A stretch of DNA of 42,764 nt from an uncultured Reyranella sp. (lineage in GTDB: Bacteria; Pseudomonadota; Alphaproteobacteria; Reyranellales; Reyranellaceae), in assembly GCA_937919085.1 (NCBI GenBank), contig CALFRN010000428.1, positions 1-42,764 on the forward strand, read 5' to 3'. Of the stretch, positions 9,679-19,115 are shown piece by piece. The notes under the pieces were generated by a model. It was not told the origin of the DNA and ran no database searches. It was given only the letters and a program-made list of their open reading frames with translations. How positions within the stretch are numbered: the first letter of the stretch is position 1; each line of letters begins with the position of its first letter. The position numbers were made by a program, and so were the translations under genes.

Positions 9679-9710
9679 GCCCGGCGGAACGATCCGCCGG
9701 GCCGGCTTTT
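9679..9710 (+). terminator. Strong hairpin, candidate intrinsic terminator (possibly bidirectional)
   Basis: 10-bp perfect stem GCCCGGCGGA-acga-TCCGCCGGGC followed by CGGCTTTT on the + strand; lies between the NIPSNAP end and the TctC start. Confidence 0.5.
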
Positions 9711-9761
9711 CAATGCCGCCGCAATTGTCGAGGGAGTCCGCCCCGCGAGGAGGCTGTCGTA

Positions 9762-10088
9762 CTACTTGACCGATGAGAAGGCGGTCGGGGTCAGCATCTG
9801 GACGGCAACGTTGGCGACGATCTGGCCGTCCTTTTCCGTCTCTGCCCGCTTGGCATGCCACTCCGGATCGGCCGCAAATGCGTTCCATTTCTTTTCGCGG
9901 TCGGCCAGCGAGTCCCAGGCAAGAAAATAGGTGAGTTCCTGGTTGGATTCACCCACCAGCGTCGTGAAGAATCCGGCCTGCTTGATCCCGTGCCTCTCCC
10001 AGATCTTGAGCGTAATGGTGGCGAAGCGGTTGAGCAGCGCCGGCAAGCGGCCCGGCAGGCAACGGTATACTCGCATTTCGTAGATCAT
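9762..10088 (-). CDS. NIPSNAP family protein
   Basis: MIYEMRVYRCLPGRLPALLNRF...ELTYFLAWDSLADREKKWNAFAADPEW is a typical NIPSNAP pattern. Confidence 0.85.
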   Translation of the reverse strand: MIYEMRVYRCLPGRLPALLNRFATITLKIWERHGIKQAGFFTTLVGESNQELTYFLAWDSLADREKKWNAFAADPEWHAKRAETEKDGQIVANVAVQMLTPTAFSSVK

Positions 10089-10098
10089 CTCTTCCTCC

Positions 10099-10986
10099 CT
10101 AGAAGTTGCCGTCGAAGCGCGGCACGAAGCCGCTTCCCTCGTGGTCGATGTGACAGGTGAATGGTGCGCCGAAATGGCAGGGCATCAGCCGCGCGCCGGT
10201 GCCGGCGCAATGCTCGAGCGCCTCGCGGCGGCTCTTGCGCGCGCCGATAGGTTCGGCGCAGGCGAAGCTGTTCCACTCCGGGTGATAGACCTGTACCGCA
10301 TGGTGCAGGATGTCGCCGCAGAACAGCGCCTTCTCACCCTTTGATTCAAAGTTGATGGCGATGGTCCCCGGCGTGTGGCCGGGCGCCGGCGTGACACTGA
10401 TGTTTTCGTCGAGTTGCGCCGCGCCGTCGACCACCTGCATCAAACCGGCCTCGGCCACCGGCAGCACCGAATCGCGGAACGAGCCGGCGTTGGCCGGCCC
10501 GGTCTGGGGGGCGCTGTCGAGCTTGAGATAGTGCTCGTAGTCGGCGCGGCTCCACACGTACTTGGCGTTCTTGAAGGTCGGCACCCATTTGCCGTTCTCC
10601 AGTTGCGTGTTCCACCCGACATGATCGACGTGGAGATGAGTGCACATCACCATGTCGACCTGGTCGGGTCTGACACCGGCTGCCGCCAGCCGCTCGAGGT
10701 AATTGGTCTCCATGAGATGCCACTTGGGGCGGTGCGGTCGAGGCTTGTGGTTGCCGACGCAGGTGTCGATAAGTATGCGCTTGCCGCCGATCGTGAGCAA
10801 CCAGCTATGGACGCTCAGCTTCAGGAAACCCGACTCCTTGTCGTAATGGGCCGGCATCAGCCAGTCCGCATGCCGCTCCACGACAGCGGGATCCCAATCA
10901 GGGAAAAAAACCTTGGCATCGAAATTCGGCTCGTAGCTCTCCTCGACACGCCGCACCACCGCGGCGCCGAGCTTCACTTCGGTCAT
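10099..10986 (-). CDS. MBL-fold metallo-hydrolase
   Basis: HLHVDHVGWN metal-binding motif, PGHTPGTIAI, FCGDILHH. Confidence 0.88.
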   Translation of the reverse strand: MTEVKLGAAVVRRVEESYEPNFDAKVFFPDWDPAVVERHADWLMPAHYDKESGFLKLSVHSWLLTIGGKRILIDTCVGNHKPRPHRPKWHLMETNYLERLAAAGVRPDQVDMVMCTHLHVDHVGWNTQLENGKWVPTFKNAKYVWSRADYEHYLKLDSAPQTGPANAGSFRDSVLPVAEAGLMQVVDGAAQLDENISVTPAPGHTPGTIAINFESKGEKALFCGDILHHAVQVYHPEWNSFACAEPIGARKSRREALEHCAGTGARLMPCHFGAPFTCHIDHEGSGFVPRFDGNF

Positions 10987-11055
10987 GCCTGTTCCTCCCG
11001 GCCGCCGGCAAGCTTAGCGTCGCCAACCGGCCCTCGGGAAGGGCGGCGTTTCGCT

Positions 11056-11352
11056 CTAGGACATCATCTTCGTCATCGCGCGGTGATGCGCGAAGGCGGC
11101 GAACGCCGCGCCGCTGAGCGGGGCCACGGCGAGCAGGATGACGAAATGCACGCCGAGCAGCCGGGCATCGAATGTGCCCGGCAGTGCGATCGCAACGACA
11201 ACGGTCATTGCAAAGAAGACGACGGCAAAGCCCACGCCGCTTACGGCCCCGACCACCAACGAGATGAAGATCGAGGGCGCCCGGTCATAACCAATGTAGT
11301 AGCTGAGAGCCAACGCGGCACTGCAAGCGACACCGGCGGTAATGCTTTCCAT
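11056..11352 (-). CDS. Small membrane protein of unknown function
   Basis: 98 aa with about three hydrophobic segments; ORF extends to 11448 but MESITAG is the likelier start. Confidence 0.5.
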   Translation of the reverse strand: MESITAGVACSAALALSYYIGYDRAPSIFISLVVGAVSGVGFAVVFFAMTVVVAIALPGTFDARLLGVHFVILLAVAPLSGAAFAAFAHHRAMTKMMS

Positions 11353-11458
11353 GATCAACCTCTCCAATACGCTCTCGACTTGCGAGACATCAGAGTCGAC
11401 ACTCGTTACGAGCGATAGTTTGAGACAAGCTGCCCAATCTGGAACCAATCAAAAGCGC

Positions 11459-12880
11459 ATGTCTGAACGCCCCCTTCCGTGGATTTCTGCATCTGCGCTT
11501 ACGACTCTTTATGCTCGTGGTGCTCTCTCGCCGGTCGATGCGGTTGATGCAATGCTGCTACGCGCATCGGCACTGCAACCACATCTCAACGCTTTCGTGC
11601 TGATCGATGCTGAAGGCGCGCGCGCCGCAGCCAAAGTTTCCGAAGCGCGTTGGCGGAACGGTGCGCCGCTATCACCACTCGATGGTGTGCCGACGTCGAT
11701 CAAGGACACCACGCCGGTCAGAGGCTGGCCGACGCGTTACGGCTCGCGGGCAACCGACGACACGCCCGCCACCGAAGATGCGCCTGTCGCCGGGCGATTC
11801 CGCGCTGCCGGCATGGTCATTCTGGGCAAGACCACGACGCCGGAGTTCGGCTGGAAGGCCCTCACCGATTCGCCGCTCCAGGGCACGACCCGGAGCCCTT
11901 GGAGCCTCAACCACTCGCCCGGTGGTTCGTCCGGAGGGGCATCAGCACTCACGGCCGCCGGCATCAATCCCTTCAATCATGGCAACGACGGCGGCGGCTC
12001 GATCCGCATCCCCGCGGCCCACACCGGGCTGGTCGGCCTGAAGCCGAGCTACGGCCGCGTCGCTCAGCATCCCGCCGATTCACCATTCGCCGACGTAATC
12101 AGCCAGGGCGTGCTGTCACGTACTGTGCGGGACACGGCGCTCGCCCTGAACGTCATGGCAGGGCCCGACCCACGCGACTGGCGCTCGCTTCCGGTCGAGC
12201 CGCGCGACTACACCATCGGCCTCGACGGAGGCGTGCGCGGCATGAGGATTGGCCTCAGCCTCGACCTCGGCCATGTGACGGCCGAACCCGAGGTCGCAGC
12301 CCTGGTCGCCGCCGCCGCGAAGCGCTTCGAGGAATTGGGCGCGCACGTCGAAGAGGTCGGCCCGCTGATCGAGTCGCTGCAGAATGCCTTCGAACCGCTG
12401 TGGATCGGCAGCTTCGCCACCCGGCTCCGTCAGATCCCCACACAGCTCCACGACAAGCTCGATCCCGGCTTCCGCGCCGCCGCCGAAATGGGCCTGACCA
12501 TCACGCTTGCCGATTACGCCAGAGCCTACGAGGCCAAGTCCAAGCTCGCGCGCGATCTCGCCCTCTGGCATGAAAAGTTCGATCTACTGCTCGCGCCCGT
12601 GACGCCGACGGCAGCGCCACCAGTGGAAACACTCTACAATTCGGAAGCGTTCCCGCGCTGGACCAAGGGCGCTCCCTATACATTGCCCTGCAATCTCACC
12701 GGTCAGCCGGCCGCCTCCATGCCGGCCGGCCTTACGCGCGCTGGCCTGCCGGTAGGGCTGCAGATCATCGGTCCACCACGTGCCGATCACCTCGTCCTGC
12801 GGGCGATGCGGGCCTACGAAAGCACGAGCGGGTGGATGTGGCCGCAGGCCAATGTGCTGGAGACGCTGTCGAAACTCTGA
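11459..12880 (+). CDS. Amidase (amidase signature family)
   Basis: Amidase signature GGSSGGASALTAAGINPFNHGNDGGGSIRIPAAHTGLVGLKPSYGRV with the upstream catalytic Lys region (SIKDTTPVRG). Confidence 0.92.
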   Translation: MSERPLPWISASALTTLYARGALSPVDAVDAMLLRASALQPHLNAFVLIDAEGARAAAKVSEARWRNGAPLSPLDGVPTSIKDTTPVRGWPTRYGSRATDDTPATEDAPVAGRFRAAGMVILGKTTTPEFGWKALTDSPLQGTTRSPWSLNHSPGGSSGGASALTAAGINPFNHGNDGGGSIRIPAAHTGLVGLKPSYGRVAQHPADSPFADVISQGVLSRTVRDTALALNVMAGPDPRDWRSLPVEPRDYTIGLDGGVRGMRIGLSLDLGHVTAEPEVAALVAAAAKRFEELGAHVEEVGPLIESLQNAFEPLWIGSFATRLRQIPTQLHDKLDPGFRAAAEMGLTITLADYARAYEAKSKLARDLALWHEKFDLLLAPVTPTAAPPVETLYNSEAFPRWTKGAPYTLPCNLTGQPAASMPAGLTRAGLPVGLQIIGPPRADHLVLRAMRAYESTSGWMWPQANVLETLSKL

Positions 12881-12895
12881 GCACGCCGTCCGGCG

Positions 12896-13267
12896 TCAGC
12901 TTAAAGGCTCGCCGGTGATGAAACAGAAGACCCGGCCATAGGTCTCGCAGAGATGCGGCTGGCGATCGGGCGTCGGCATCGAGATGATCTTGTTCTTCGG
13001 GACGATCAACCATCCACGGCCATCCCAGGCGCGATACATACCGTCTTCGCCGAGATAGGCGTGGGTCGGGCGGCAATCGCCCTCCTTGCCGTCCTCCGGA
13101 CCGTTGCAGCAGCTTATCCCAATGTCGGGCTGCTTGAGCCTCTTGTACCAGTCATGGTTCTCGGCATGACCGTCGCCATGCCGGCCGGACGGCGGCGTGG
13201 ACTGCGCCATTGCTGCGAGCGGCAGCAATGCCAGCACGAGCGCGAGGCGTGTGACCGGCGCAACCAT
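12896..13267 (-). CDS. Uncharacterised secreted cysteine-containing protein
   Basis: Signal peptide (LALVLALLPLAAMAQS), then GISCCNGPEDGKEGDCRPTHAYLGEDG...HLCETYGRVFCFITGEP. Confidence 0.6.
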   Translation of the reverse strand: MVAPVTRLALVLALLPLAAMAQSTPPSGRHGDGHAENHDWYKRLKQPDIGISCCNGPEDGKEGDCRPTHAYLGEDGMYRAWDGRGWLIVPKNKIISMPTPDRQPHLCETYGRVFCFITGEPLS

Positions 13268-13325
13268 AAGACTGTTAGTCTAGCACTCTGCCGCCGAGAC
13301 TCCTAAGCACGACCCGCCTCCAGGC

Positions 13326-14225
13326 TCAGTCGAGATCGAGCCCGTTCATTCCGGCGTTCTTGCGCGCCTTCTTCGCCAGTTCGGTCAGAATCTTGCCGGC
13401 TTGGCGCGGATCTTCGATCTGTTCGGCCTGCGGACCTTTGTGCCAGCCTTCCGCCACCGCGAAGATTCCATTGCCGGCCTGGAAGACGCGGCCGGTGATC
13501 TCGCGGCTCTCCTCGCTCGCAAGCCAGGTAGCGACCGGCGCGATCCAGCGCGGGCTGCGCGTCTTCTTGTCTTCCTCGGTGTATTCGCGGAGATCCTCCG
13601 TCATGCGCGTAAACGCCGACGGAGAGATCGAGTTCACGGTGACGCCGTAGCGGCCGAGCTCGCGCGCGGCGATGACGGTGAACGAGGCGATGCCGGCTTT
13701 GGCGGCGCCATAGTTGGTCTGGCCGATGTTGCCGTAGATTCCCGATACCGAGGTGGTGGTGATGATGCGTGCATCGACCGGACCACCCTTCGCCTTGGTC
13801 TGGTCGCGCCAGTAGGCCGCGGCGTGGCGGGCCGGCGCGAAAGTGCCCTTGAGATGCACCTTGATGACGGCATCCCACTCTTGTTCGCTCATGTTCACCA
13901 GCATGCGGTCGCGCAGAATGCCGGCGTTCAGCACCACGGCGTCGAGCGTGCCGAAGGTTTCCACCGCCTGGTCGATCATGCGCTTGGCGCCGTTCCAATC
14001 CGACACGTCGTCGCCGTTTGCGACCGCCTCGCCACCGTTGGCCTTGATCTCGTTCACGACCTGCTGGGCGGCAGAGACGTCCTGGCCGGCGCCCGCGCGG
14101 TCGCCACCGAGGTCGTTGACCACGACCTTGGCGCCGTGCTCGGCCAGCATCAGGCAATGCTCGCGGCCCACGCCGCGGGCGCCACCGGTCACGATCGCCA
14201 CCCGTCCCTCGCACAATCTCGCCAT
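13326..14225 (-). CDS. SDR family NAD(P)-dependent oxidoreductase
   Basis: TGGARGVG Rossmann motif, NAG, TTTSVSGIYGNIGQTNYGAAKAG (S-Y-K active site). Confidence 0.92.
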   Translation of the reverse strand: MARLCEGRVAIVTGGARGVGREHCLMLAEHGAKVVVNDLGGDRAGAGQDVSAAQQVVNEIKANGGEAVANGDDVSDWNGAKRMIDQAVETFGTLDAVVLNAGILRDRMLVNMSEQEWDAVIKVHLKGTFAPARHAAAYWRDQTKAKGGPVDARIITTTSVSGIYGNIGQTNYGAAKAGIASFTVIAARELGRYGVTVNSISPSAFTRMTEDLREYTEEDKKTRSPRWIAPVATWLASEESREITGRVFQAGNGIFAVAEGWHKGPQAEQIEDPRQAGKILTELAKKARKNAGMNGLDLD

Positions 14226-14310
14226 TGCTGCCTCCCGATTCTGGATTGTTTCCGGCGTGTCCGACCCCGCCGTCCTGCGCTAGTCTAGCGGTCTATCGAG
14301 GAGGATCGCC

Positions 14311-15537
14311 ATGGACACGCTGCCGCTCGTTGCCCCCGAACAGGTCGGACTTTCCGCAGCGCGGCTCGACCGCGTGCGAAACTGGATGCAGCATCAGGTG
14401 TCTGCCGGAAAGCTGGCCGGACTGACCGTTGCCGTGATGCGCCGCGGCGAACTCGCCTTCGCCGAGACCCTCGGCAAGGCCGACCTCGAGCGCAACAAGC
14501 CGCTGCGGCCGGATACGATCTTCCGGATCTATTCGATGACCAAGCCGCTCACCACGACGGCGATCATGATGCTCTACGAGGCCGGTCAGTTTCAGCTCGA
14601 CGACCCGATCTCGAAGTTCATCCCGGCGTTCGCCAATCCGCGCGTCTATTCCGGCGGCTCACGTGGCAAGATCGAAACGGTGCCGGCCGAGCGCGAGATC
14701 AATTTCCGCGACCTGATGACCCACACCTCGGGCCTGACCTACGGCTTCATGGAGAGCAACCCCGTCGACGCCGCTTATCGCGCCAAGGACGGCGTCGACT
14801 TCCAGACCGCGACCACCAGCCTCAAACAGGTGGTCGAGAAGCTGGCGACCATCCCGCTGATCGCCCAGCCGGGCAAGGCGTGGAACTACAGCGTCGCCAC
14901 CGACGTGCTGGGCTATCTGGTCGAAGTGATTTCCGGCCAGCCCTTCGAGGTGTTCCTGCGCGAGAAGGTGATCGAGCCGCTCGGCATGATCGACACCGAC
15001 TTCTTCGTGCCACCGGAGAAGCACGAGCGCCTCGCCGCCAACTATTCGGCCGGCCCGGCCGGCAAGCTTGAACTGCTCGACGATCCCGGCAAGAGTCGCT
15101 ACCTCGCTCCCCGCAAGGTGAACTCCGGCGGCGGCGGGCTGGTCTCGACCGCGGCCGACTATCTGCGCTTCTGCCGTTTCATGCTGAACAAGGGCGAACT
15201 CGACGGGGTGCGCCTGCTTGGCCGCAAGACGGTCGAGCTCATGACCATGAACCATCTCAACGGCGACATGGCCGACATGGGCACGCCGCGTTTCTCGGAA
15301 TCGACCTATACCGGTATCGGCTTCGGCCTCGGCTTTTCGGTCATGATAGACCCGGCCAAGGCCTTCATCGCCGGCACGCCCGGCGAGTTCGCCTGGGGCG
15401 GCGCCGCCTCGACCGCTTTCTGGATCGATCCCGTGGAGGACATGGCCGTGGTTATGTTGACCCAGCTCATGCCGTCCTCGACCTATCCGATCCGCCGCGA
15501 ACTGCGCGTGCTCACCTACCAGGCGATCATCGACTGA
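14311..15537 (+). CDS. Serine hydrolase, beta-lactamase/esterase family VIII fold
   Basis: SMTK (SxxK), WNYSVATDVLGYLVEVISGQPFEVFLREKVIEPLGM, C-terminal WGGAASTAFWIDP. Confidence 0.9.
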   Translation: MDTLPLVAPEQVGLSAARLDRVRNWMQHQVSAGKLAGLTVAVMRRGELAFAETLGKADLERNKPLRPDTIFRIYSMTKPLTTTAIMMLYEAGQFQLDDPISKFIPAFANPRVYSGGSRGKIETVPAEREINFRDLMTHTSGLTYGFMESNPVDAAYRAKDGVDFQTATTSLKQVVEKLATIPLIAQPGKAWNYSVATDVLGYLVEVISGQPFEVFLREKVIEPLGMIDTDFFVPPEKHERLAANYSAGPAGKLELLDDPGKSRYLAPRKVNSGGGGLVSTAADYLRFCRFMLNKGELDGVRLLGRKTVELMTMNHLNGDMADMGTPRFSESTYTGIGFGLGFSVMIDPAKAFIAGTPGEFAWGGAASTAFWIDPVEDMAVVMLTQLMPSSTYPIRRELRVLTYQAIID

Positions 15538-15550
15538 CCGGAGCAAGGCC

Positions 15551-16426
15551 ATGCGCAACACCGGTCCCATCACCGTCCGCAAGCTGCATCCGCTGTTCGG
15601 CGCCGAGATCTCGGGCATCGACATCACGCAGCCGCTGACGGCCCGCGAGTTCGGCCCCATCCGGGCCGCGTTCGAGGAGCATTCGGTGCTGCTGTTCCGA
15701 GACCAGGCGATGGACGACGAGCGCCAGATCGCCTTCAGCGAGAACTTCGGGCCGCTCGAAACCACGGGCAGCGCCAATCCCGCCGCCGGCACCAAGTTCG
15801 CCCGCCAGTCCAACCTCGACATCGAGACCGGCCTGCCGATCCCCAATGACGACATGCGGATGATCTACCAGAAGGCCAACTACTTCTGGCATTCGGATTC
15901 CTCCTTCAAGCGCATCCCCTCGCTGTGCTCGATGCTGACGGCGCGCATCTGCCCACCGAGCGGCGGCAACACCGAGTTCCTGTGCATGCGCGCGGCGTGG
16001 GACGCATTGCCGCCGGCGATCAAGGCGACGGTCGAGCCGCTGGTCGCCGAACATGCGCTGGCCTATTCGCGCGACCGCGTGCAGCCCGGCATCCTGAGCG
16101 CCAAGGCGCTAGCCGAGCTGCCGCCGGTCAGGCAGCGCCTGTATCGCGACAATCCGGTCAACGGCCGCCGCGCGCTCTATGTCGGCGCCCACGCCGGCCA
16201 TATCGTCGGCTGGCCGAAGGCCACCGGCAAGGCCTTCCTCGCCGAACTGATGGAGCGCGCTGCGCAGCCCGAATTCATGCTCTCGCACGAGTGGCGGGAA
16301 GGCGACGCGATCGTGTGGGACAATCGCGCCGTCGTGCATCGCGCTACCGCCTACGACACGGTCAAGCACAAGCGCCTGATGCAGCGCACCACCATCGGCG
16401 GCGATGAACTGACGGTCCCGCAGTAG
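15551..16426 (+). CDS. TauD/TfdA-type alpha-ketoglutarate-dependent dioxygenase
   Basis: FWHSDSSF (HxD), AVVHRATAYD distal His, terminal Arg region RTTIGG. Confidence 0.88.
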   Translation: MRNTGPITVRKLHPLFGAEISGIDITQPLTAREFGPIRAAFEEHSVLLFRDQAMDDERQIAFSENFGPLETTGSANPAAGTKFARQSNLDIETGLPIPNDDMRMIYQKANYFWHSDSSFKRIPSLCSMLTARICPPSGGNTEFLCMRAAWDALPPAIKATVEPLVAEHALAYSRDRVQPGILSAKALAELPPVRQRLYRDNPVNGRRALYVGAHAGHIVGWPKATGKAFLAELMERAAQPEFMLSHEWREGDAIVWDNRAVVHRATAYDTVKHKRLMQRTTIGGDELTVPQ

Positions 16427-16429
16427 TCG

Positions 16430-17803
16430 ATGGCCGACGCACCCCAGGATGGAATGCCGGCGGGCCTGCCGCGCCTGCTGGCGGTGGCCACCATCACCAT
16501 CGGCCTCACGATGTCGGTGCTGAGCAACTCGATGACCAACCTCGCGCTGCCCTACATCGCGCAGGATCTCAACATCACCGCCGAGAGTTCGATCTGGATC
16601 GTCAATGCCAGCCAGATCGCCCTCATGGTCTTCCTGCTGCCGGTAGCGGCGCTGGCCGACATCGTGGGCTACCGGCACGTCTACCGCTTCGGCCTCGCCC
16701 TGTTCTGCATCGCCTCGCTCGGCTGCGCCCTGGCACCGTCGCTGCCCTGGCTGGTCGCGGCGCGCGCCTTCCAGGGGCTGGGCGGTTCGGCGATCATGGC
16801 GATCCAGCCGGCGCTGGTGCGCTCGATCTATCCCCGTGCCCAGCTCGGCCGCGGGCTCGGCCTCAACACCACCGTGGTTGCCACCTCGCTGGCGGCCGGT
16901 CCCTCGATCGGCGCCGCACTGCTCAGCATCACCTCGTGGCCGATCCTGTTCGCCGTCTATGTGCCGCTGGGCATCATCTCCTTCGCGCTGGCCGAACGCT
17001 ACCTGCCGCACACAACCCACACCCGCCGCCCCTTCGACGTGCTCTCCGCCATCATGTCGGGCTTCACCTTCGGGCTGCTGATCTTCGGGATCGACGGCAT
17101 GGCGCACGGCCACGCCCTGTGGCTGATCGCGACCGAACTTGCCGGCGCCGTATTGCTGGGCACGCTGTTCGTGTGGCGCCAGACCCGGCTTGGCGACCCG
17201 ATGATGCCGGTCGAGATCTTCCGCCGGCCGCTCTTCTCGCTGTCGATCTCGGCCGCCGCCTGCACCTTCACCGCCCAAGGGCTGGCCTTCGTCAGCCTGC
17301 CGTTCTTCTTCGCCACCGTGCTCGGCCGGAGCGCGACCGACACCGGCATTCTCTTGACGGCGTGGCCGCTGGCGCTGGCCTTCATGGCCCCGATCGCCGG
17401 TCGCCTCGCCGACCGGCACCACGCCGGCCTGCTGGGCGCCATCGGCCTCACCAGCATGACCGCGGGCCTGGTGTTGACCGCGCTGCTGCCGCCCGATCCT
17501 TCGGCCGCCAATATCATGTGGCGGCTGGTGCTGTGCGGCGCGGGCTTCGGCATCTTCGCCGCCCCCAACAACCGGCTGATGATGAACGCCGTGCCGCGCG
17601 AGCGCAGCGGCAGCGCCGGCGGCATCATCGCTTCGGCTCGCACGCTCGGCCAGACCATGGGTGCGGCCCTGGTGGCGCTGGTGTTCGGTCTGTTCGACTT
17701 CTCCAGCGGCGGTGCCGCCGATGCGGCCCGCGCCGCGATCTGGCTGGGCGCCGGCTTCGCCGCCCTGGCGCTGGTGATCGGGAGTCTCCGGCTGCGGCAC
17801 TGA
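16430..17803 (+). CDS. MFS transporter (DHA2/EmrB-QacA-like)
   Basis: Multi-TM, N-terminal SNSMTNLALPYIAQDLN, GLGGSAIMAIQPALV motif; starts 3 bp after the dioxygenase. Confidence 0.88.
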   Translation: MADAPQDGMPAGLPRLLAVATITIGLTMSVLSNSMTNLALPYIAQDLNITAESSIWIVNASQIALMVFLLPVAALADIVGYRHVYRFGLALFCIASLGCALAPSLPWLVAARAFQGLGGSAIMAIQPALVRSIYPRAQLGRGLGLNTTVVATSLAAGPSIGAALLSITSWPILFAVYVPLGIISFALAERYLPHTTHTRRPFDVLSAIMSGFTFGLLIFGIDGMAHGHALWLIATELAGAVLLGTLFVWRQTRLGDPMMPVEIFRRPLFSLSISAAACTFTAQGLAFVSLPFFFATVLGRSATDTGILLTAWPLALAFMAPIAGRLADRHHAGLLGAIGLTSMTAGLVLTALLPPDPSAANIMWRLVLCGAGFGIFAAPNNRLMMNAVPRERSGSAGGIIASARTLGQTMGAALVALVFGLFDFSSGGAADAARAAIWLGAGFAALALVIGSLRLRH

Positions 17804-17917
17804 TGTCGCGCGAAACGCCACAAAATAAAGTACGACATTGCCTTGGGGACCTGCGGCAGAAAATCGTTCACGTCATTGATTCACCGCCCCGATGTCGCAC
17901 AGCCCCCGGCAGCGAAT

Positions 17918-17938
17918 GTCCGCCGGAAGCGGACTTTT
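17918..17938 (+). terminator. Candidate Rho-independent terminator of the hydrolase-dioxygenase-MFS operon
   Basis: GTCCGC-cggaa-GCGGAC followed by TTTT, 115 nt downstream of the MFS stop. Confidence 0.6.
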
Positions 17939-18059
17939 CGAATACACTAAGGCGCCTCTTCTCCTTTCCCCAAGCTGCCTCGCCACGCTGATCCCAGGCC
18001 AAACGAGCCCCCCTCGGCAGGACAATAGTATTTAATAGGAAGTCAGCAGGAAAGTCAAG

Positions 18060-19037
18060 TCACCCTATCGTATGCATCTCGCGGAACAGCGACGGCGCCA
18101 TGCCGAAGCGGCGCTCGAAGGCCTGGCCGAGACGCGCCGAGGTGCGCAGGCCGACCTTGCCGGCGATCGCCTTGAGCGGCAGGCCCTTGGCAAGGAGCGT
18201 GCGCGCCGCGTCGAGCCGGAGCGCCTCGACGAAGTGGGCCGGCGTCTTGGCCATCGCTTCGGTGAACTTGCGATAGAAGCTGCGCTCGGAAAGGCCGGCA
18301 CGCGCTGCGAGGGTGGGCACGTCGAGCGGCTTGTCGAGATTGTCCTGCATCCAGTCGATCAGGGCAGCGAACGGCGCATCGACTTCGGTCTGGGCCTGCA
18401 GGAGCGGGCTGAACTGCGACTGGTAGCCCGGCCGCCTCGCGTAGAGCACGAAGTGCCGGGCGATCAGGTTGGCGGTCGCGGCGCCGAGATCGGCCTCGAC
18501 CAGCGCCAGCGCCATGTCGATGCCGGTCGTGACGCCGGCCGAGGTCCAGACCTTGCCGTCGACGACGTAAAGCGCGTCGGCGTCCACCGTCACGGCCGGG
18601 AAGCGGTCGGCCAAATGCCGGCAGCTCGCCCAGTGCGTGGCGACCCGCTTGCCGTCAAGCAGGCCGGCCGCCGCCAGCATGAAGGCGCCGGTGCAGACCG
18701 AACCGAAGCGCCTTGCCCGGGGGGCCACCTTGCGCAGCCAGGTGCGCACGTCCTCGCGCCGCATCGCGGCCTTCAGCCCCGCCGAGCCGCCCGCGACCAG
18801 CAAGGTGTCGGGCGGACTGCCGACTTTGCCGCCGATCTTTCGGCTGTGCAGGGCGACACCGCAGTTGGACGCGACGGCACCGCCATCGGGCGAGAGGATC
18901 TCGACATCGTAGACCGGCTTGGCACGGCCCTCGTTGGCAGCACCAAAGACGGCGGCGGGTCCGGTGACGTCGAGGAGCTGGCAGCCCTCGTAGGCGACGA
19001 TGGCGACTCGATGCGGGTGGGTATGAGAAGAGGCCAT
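18060..19037 (-). CDS. GlxA family transcriptional regulator (DJ-1/PfpI domain plus AraC HTH)
   Basis: N-terminal VAIVAYEGCQLLDVTGPAAVFGAAN with FGSVCTGAFMLAAAGLL; C-terminal AraC HTH (LAARAGLSERSFYRKFTEAMAKTPAHFVEALRLDAARTLL). Alternative starts at 19064 and 19079. Confidence 0.9.
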   Translation of the reverse strand: MASSHTHPHRVAIVAYEGCQLLDVTGPAAVFGAANEGRAKPVYDVEILSPDGGAVASNCGVALHSRKIGGKVGSPPDTLLVAGGSAGLKAAMRREDVRTWLRKVAPRARRFGSVCTGAFMLAAAGLLDGKRVATHWASCRHLADRFPAVTVDADALYVVDGKVWTSAGVTTGIDMALALVEADLGAATANLIARHFVLYARRPGYQSQFSPLLQAQTEVDAPFAALIDWMQDNLDKPLDVPTLAARAGLSERSFYRKFTEAMAKTPAHFVEALRLDAARTLLAKGLPLKAIAGKVGLRTSARLGQAFERRFGMAPSLFREMHTIG

Positions 19038-19072
19038 TGGCAGAAAATAGATGATATTTGTCATTTCTGCCA
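19038..19072. promoter_or_regulatory. Perfect 9-bp inverted repeat in the divergent region, candidate operator
   Basis: TGGCAGAAA (19038-19046) and TTTCTGCCA (19064-19072) separated by 17 nt, between divergent GlxA-like and DJ-1 genes. Confidence 0.5.
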
Positions 19073-19115
19073 CAGGCAACGACGCCTAGTCTGTTCGCGA
19101 AACAAGGAGACCCCC

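Noticed and set aside
12883-12896. ACGCC-gtcc-GGCGT hairpin between the amidase and the convergent secreted protein
   Set aside because: Short stem and no T-run in either direction; could be chance in GC-rich DNA.
16109-17821. 570-aa open frame on the - strand
   Set aside because: Arg/Gln/Gly/His-rich shadow ORF opposite the dioxygenase and MFS genes; typical of GC-rich antisense frames.
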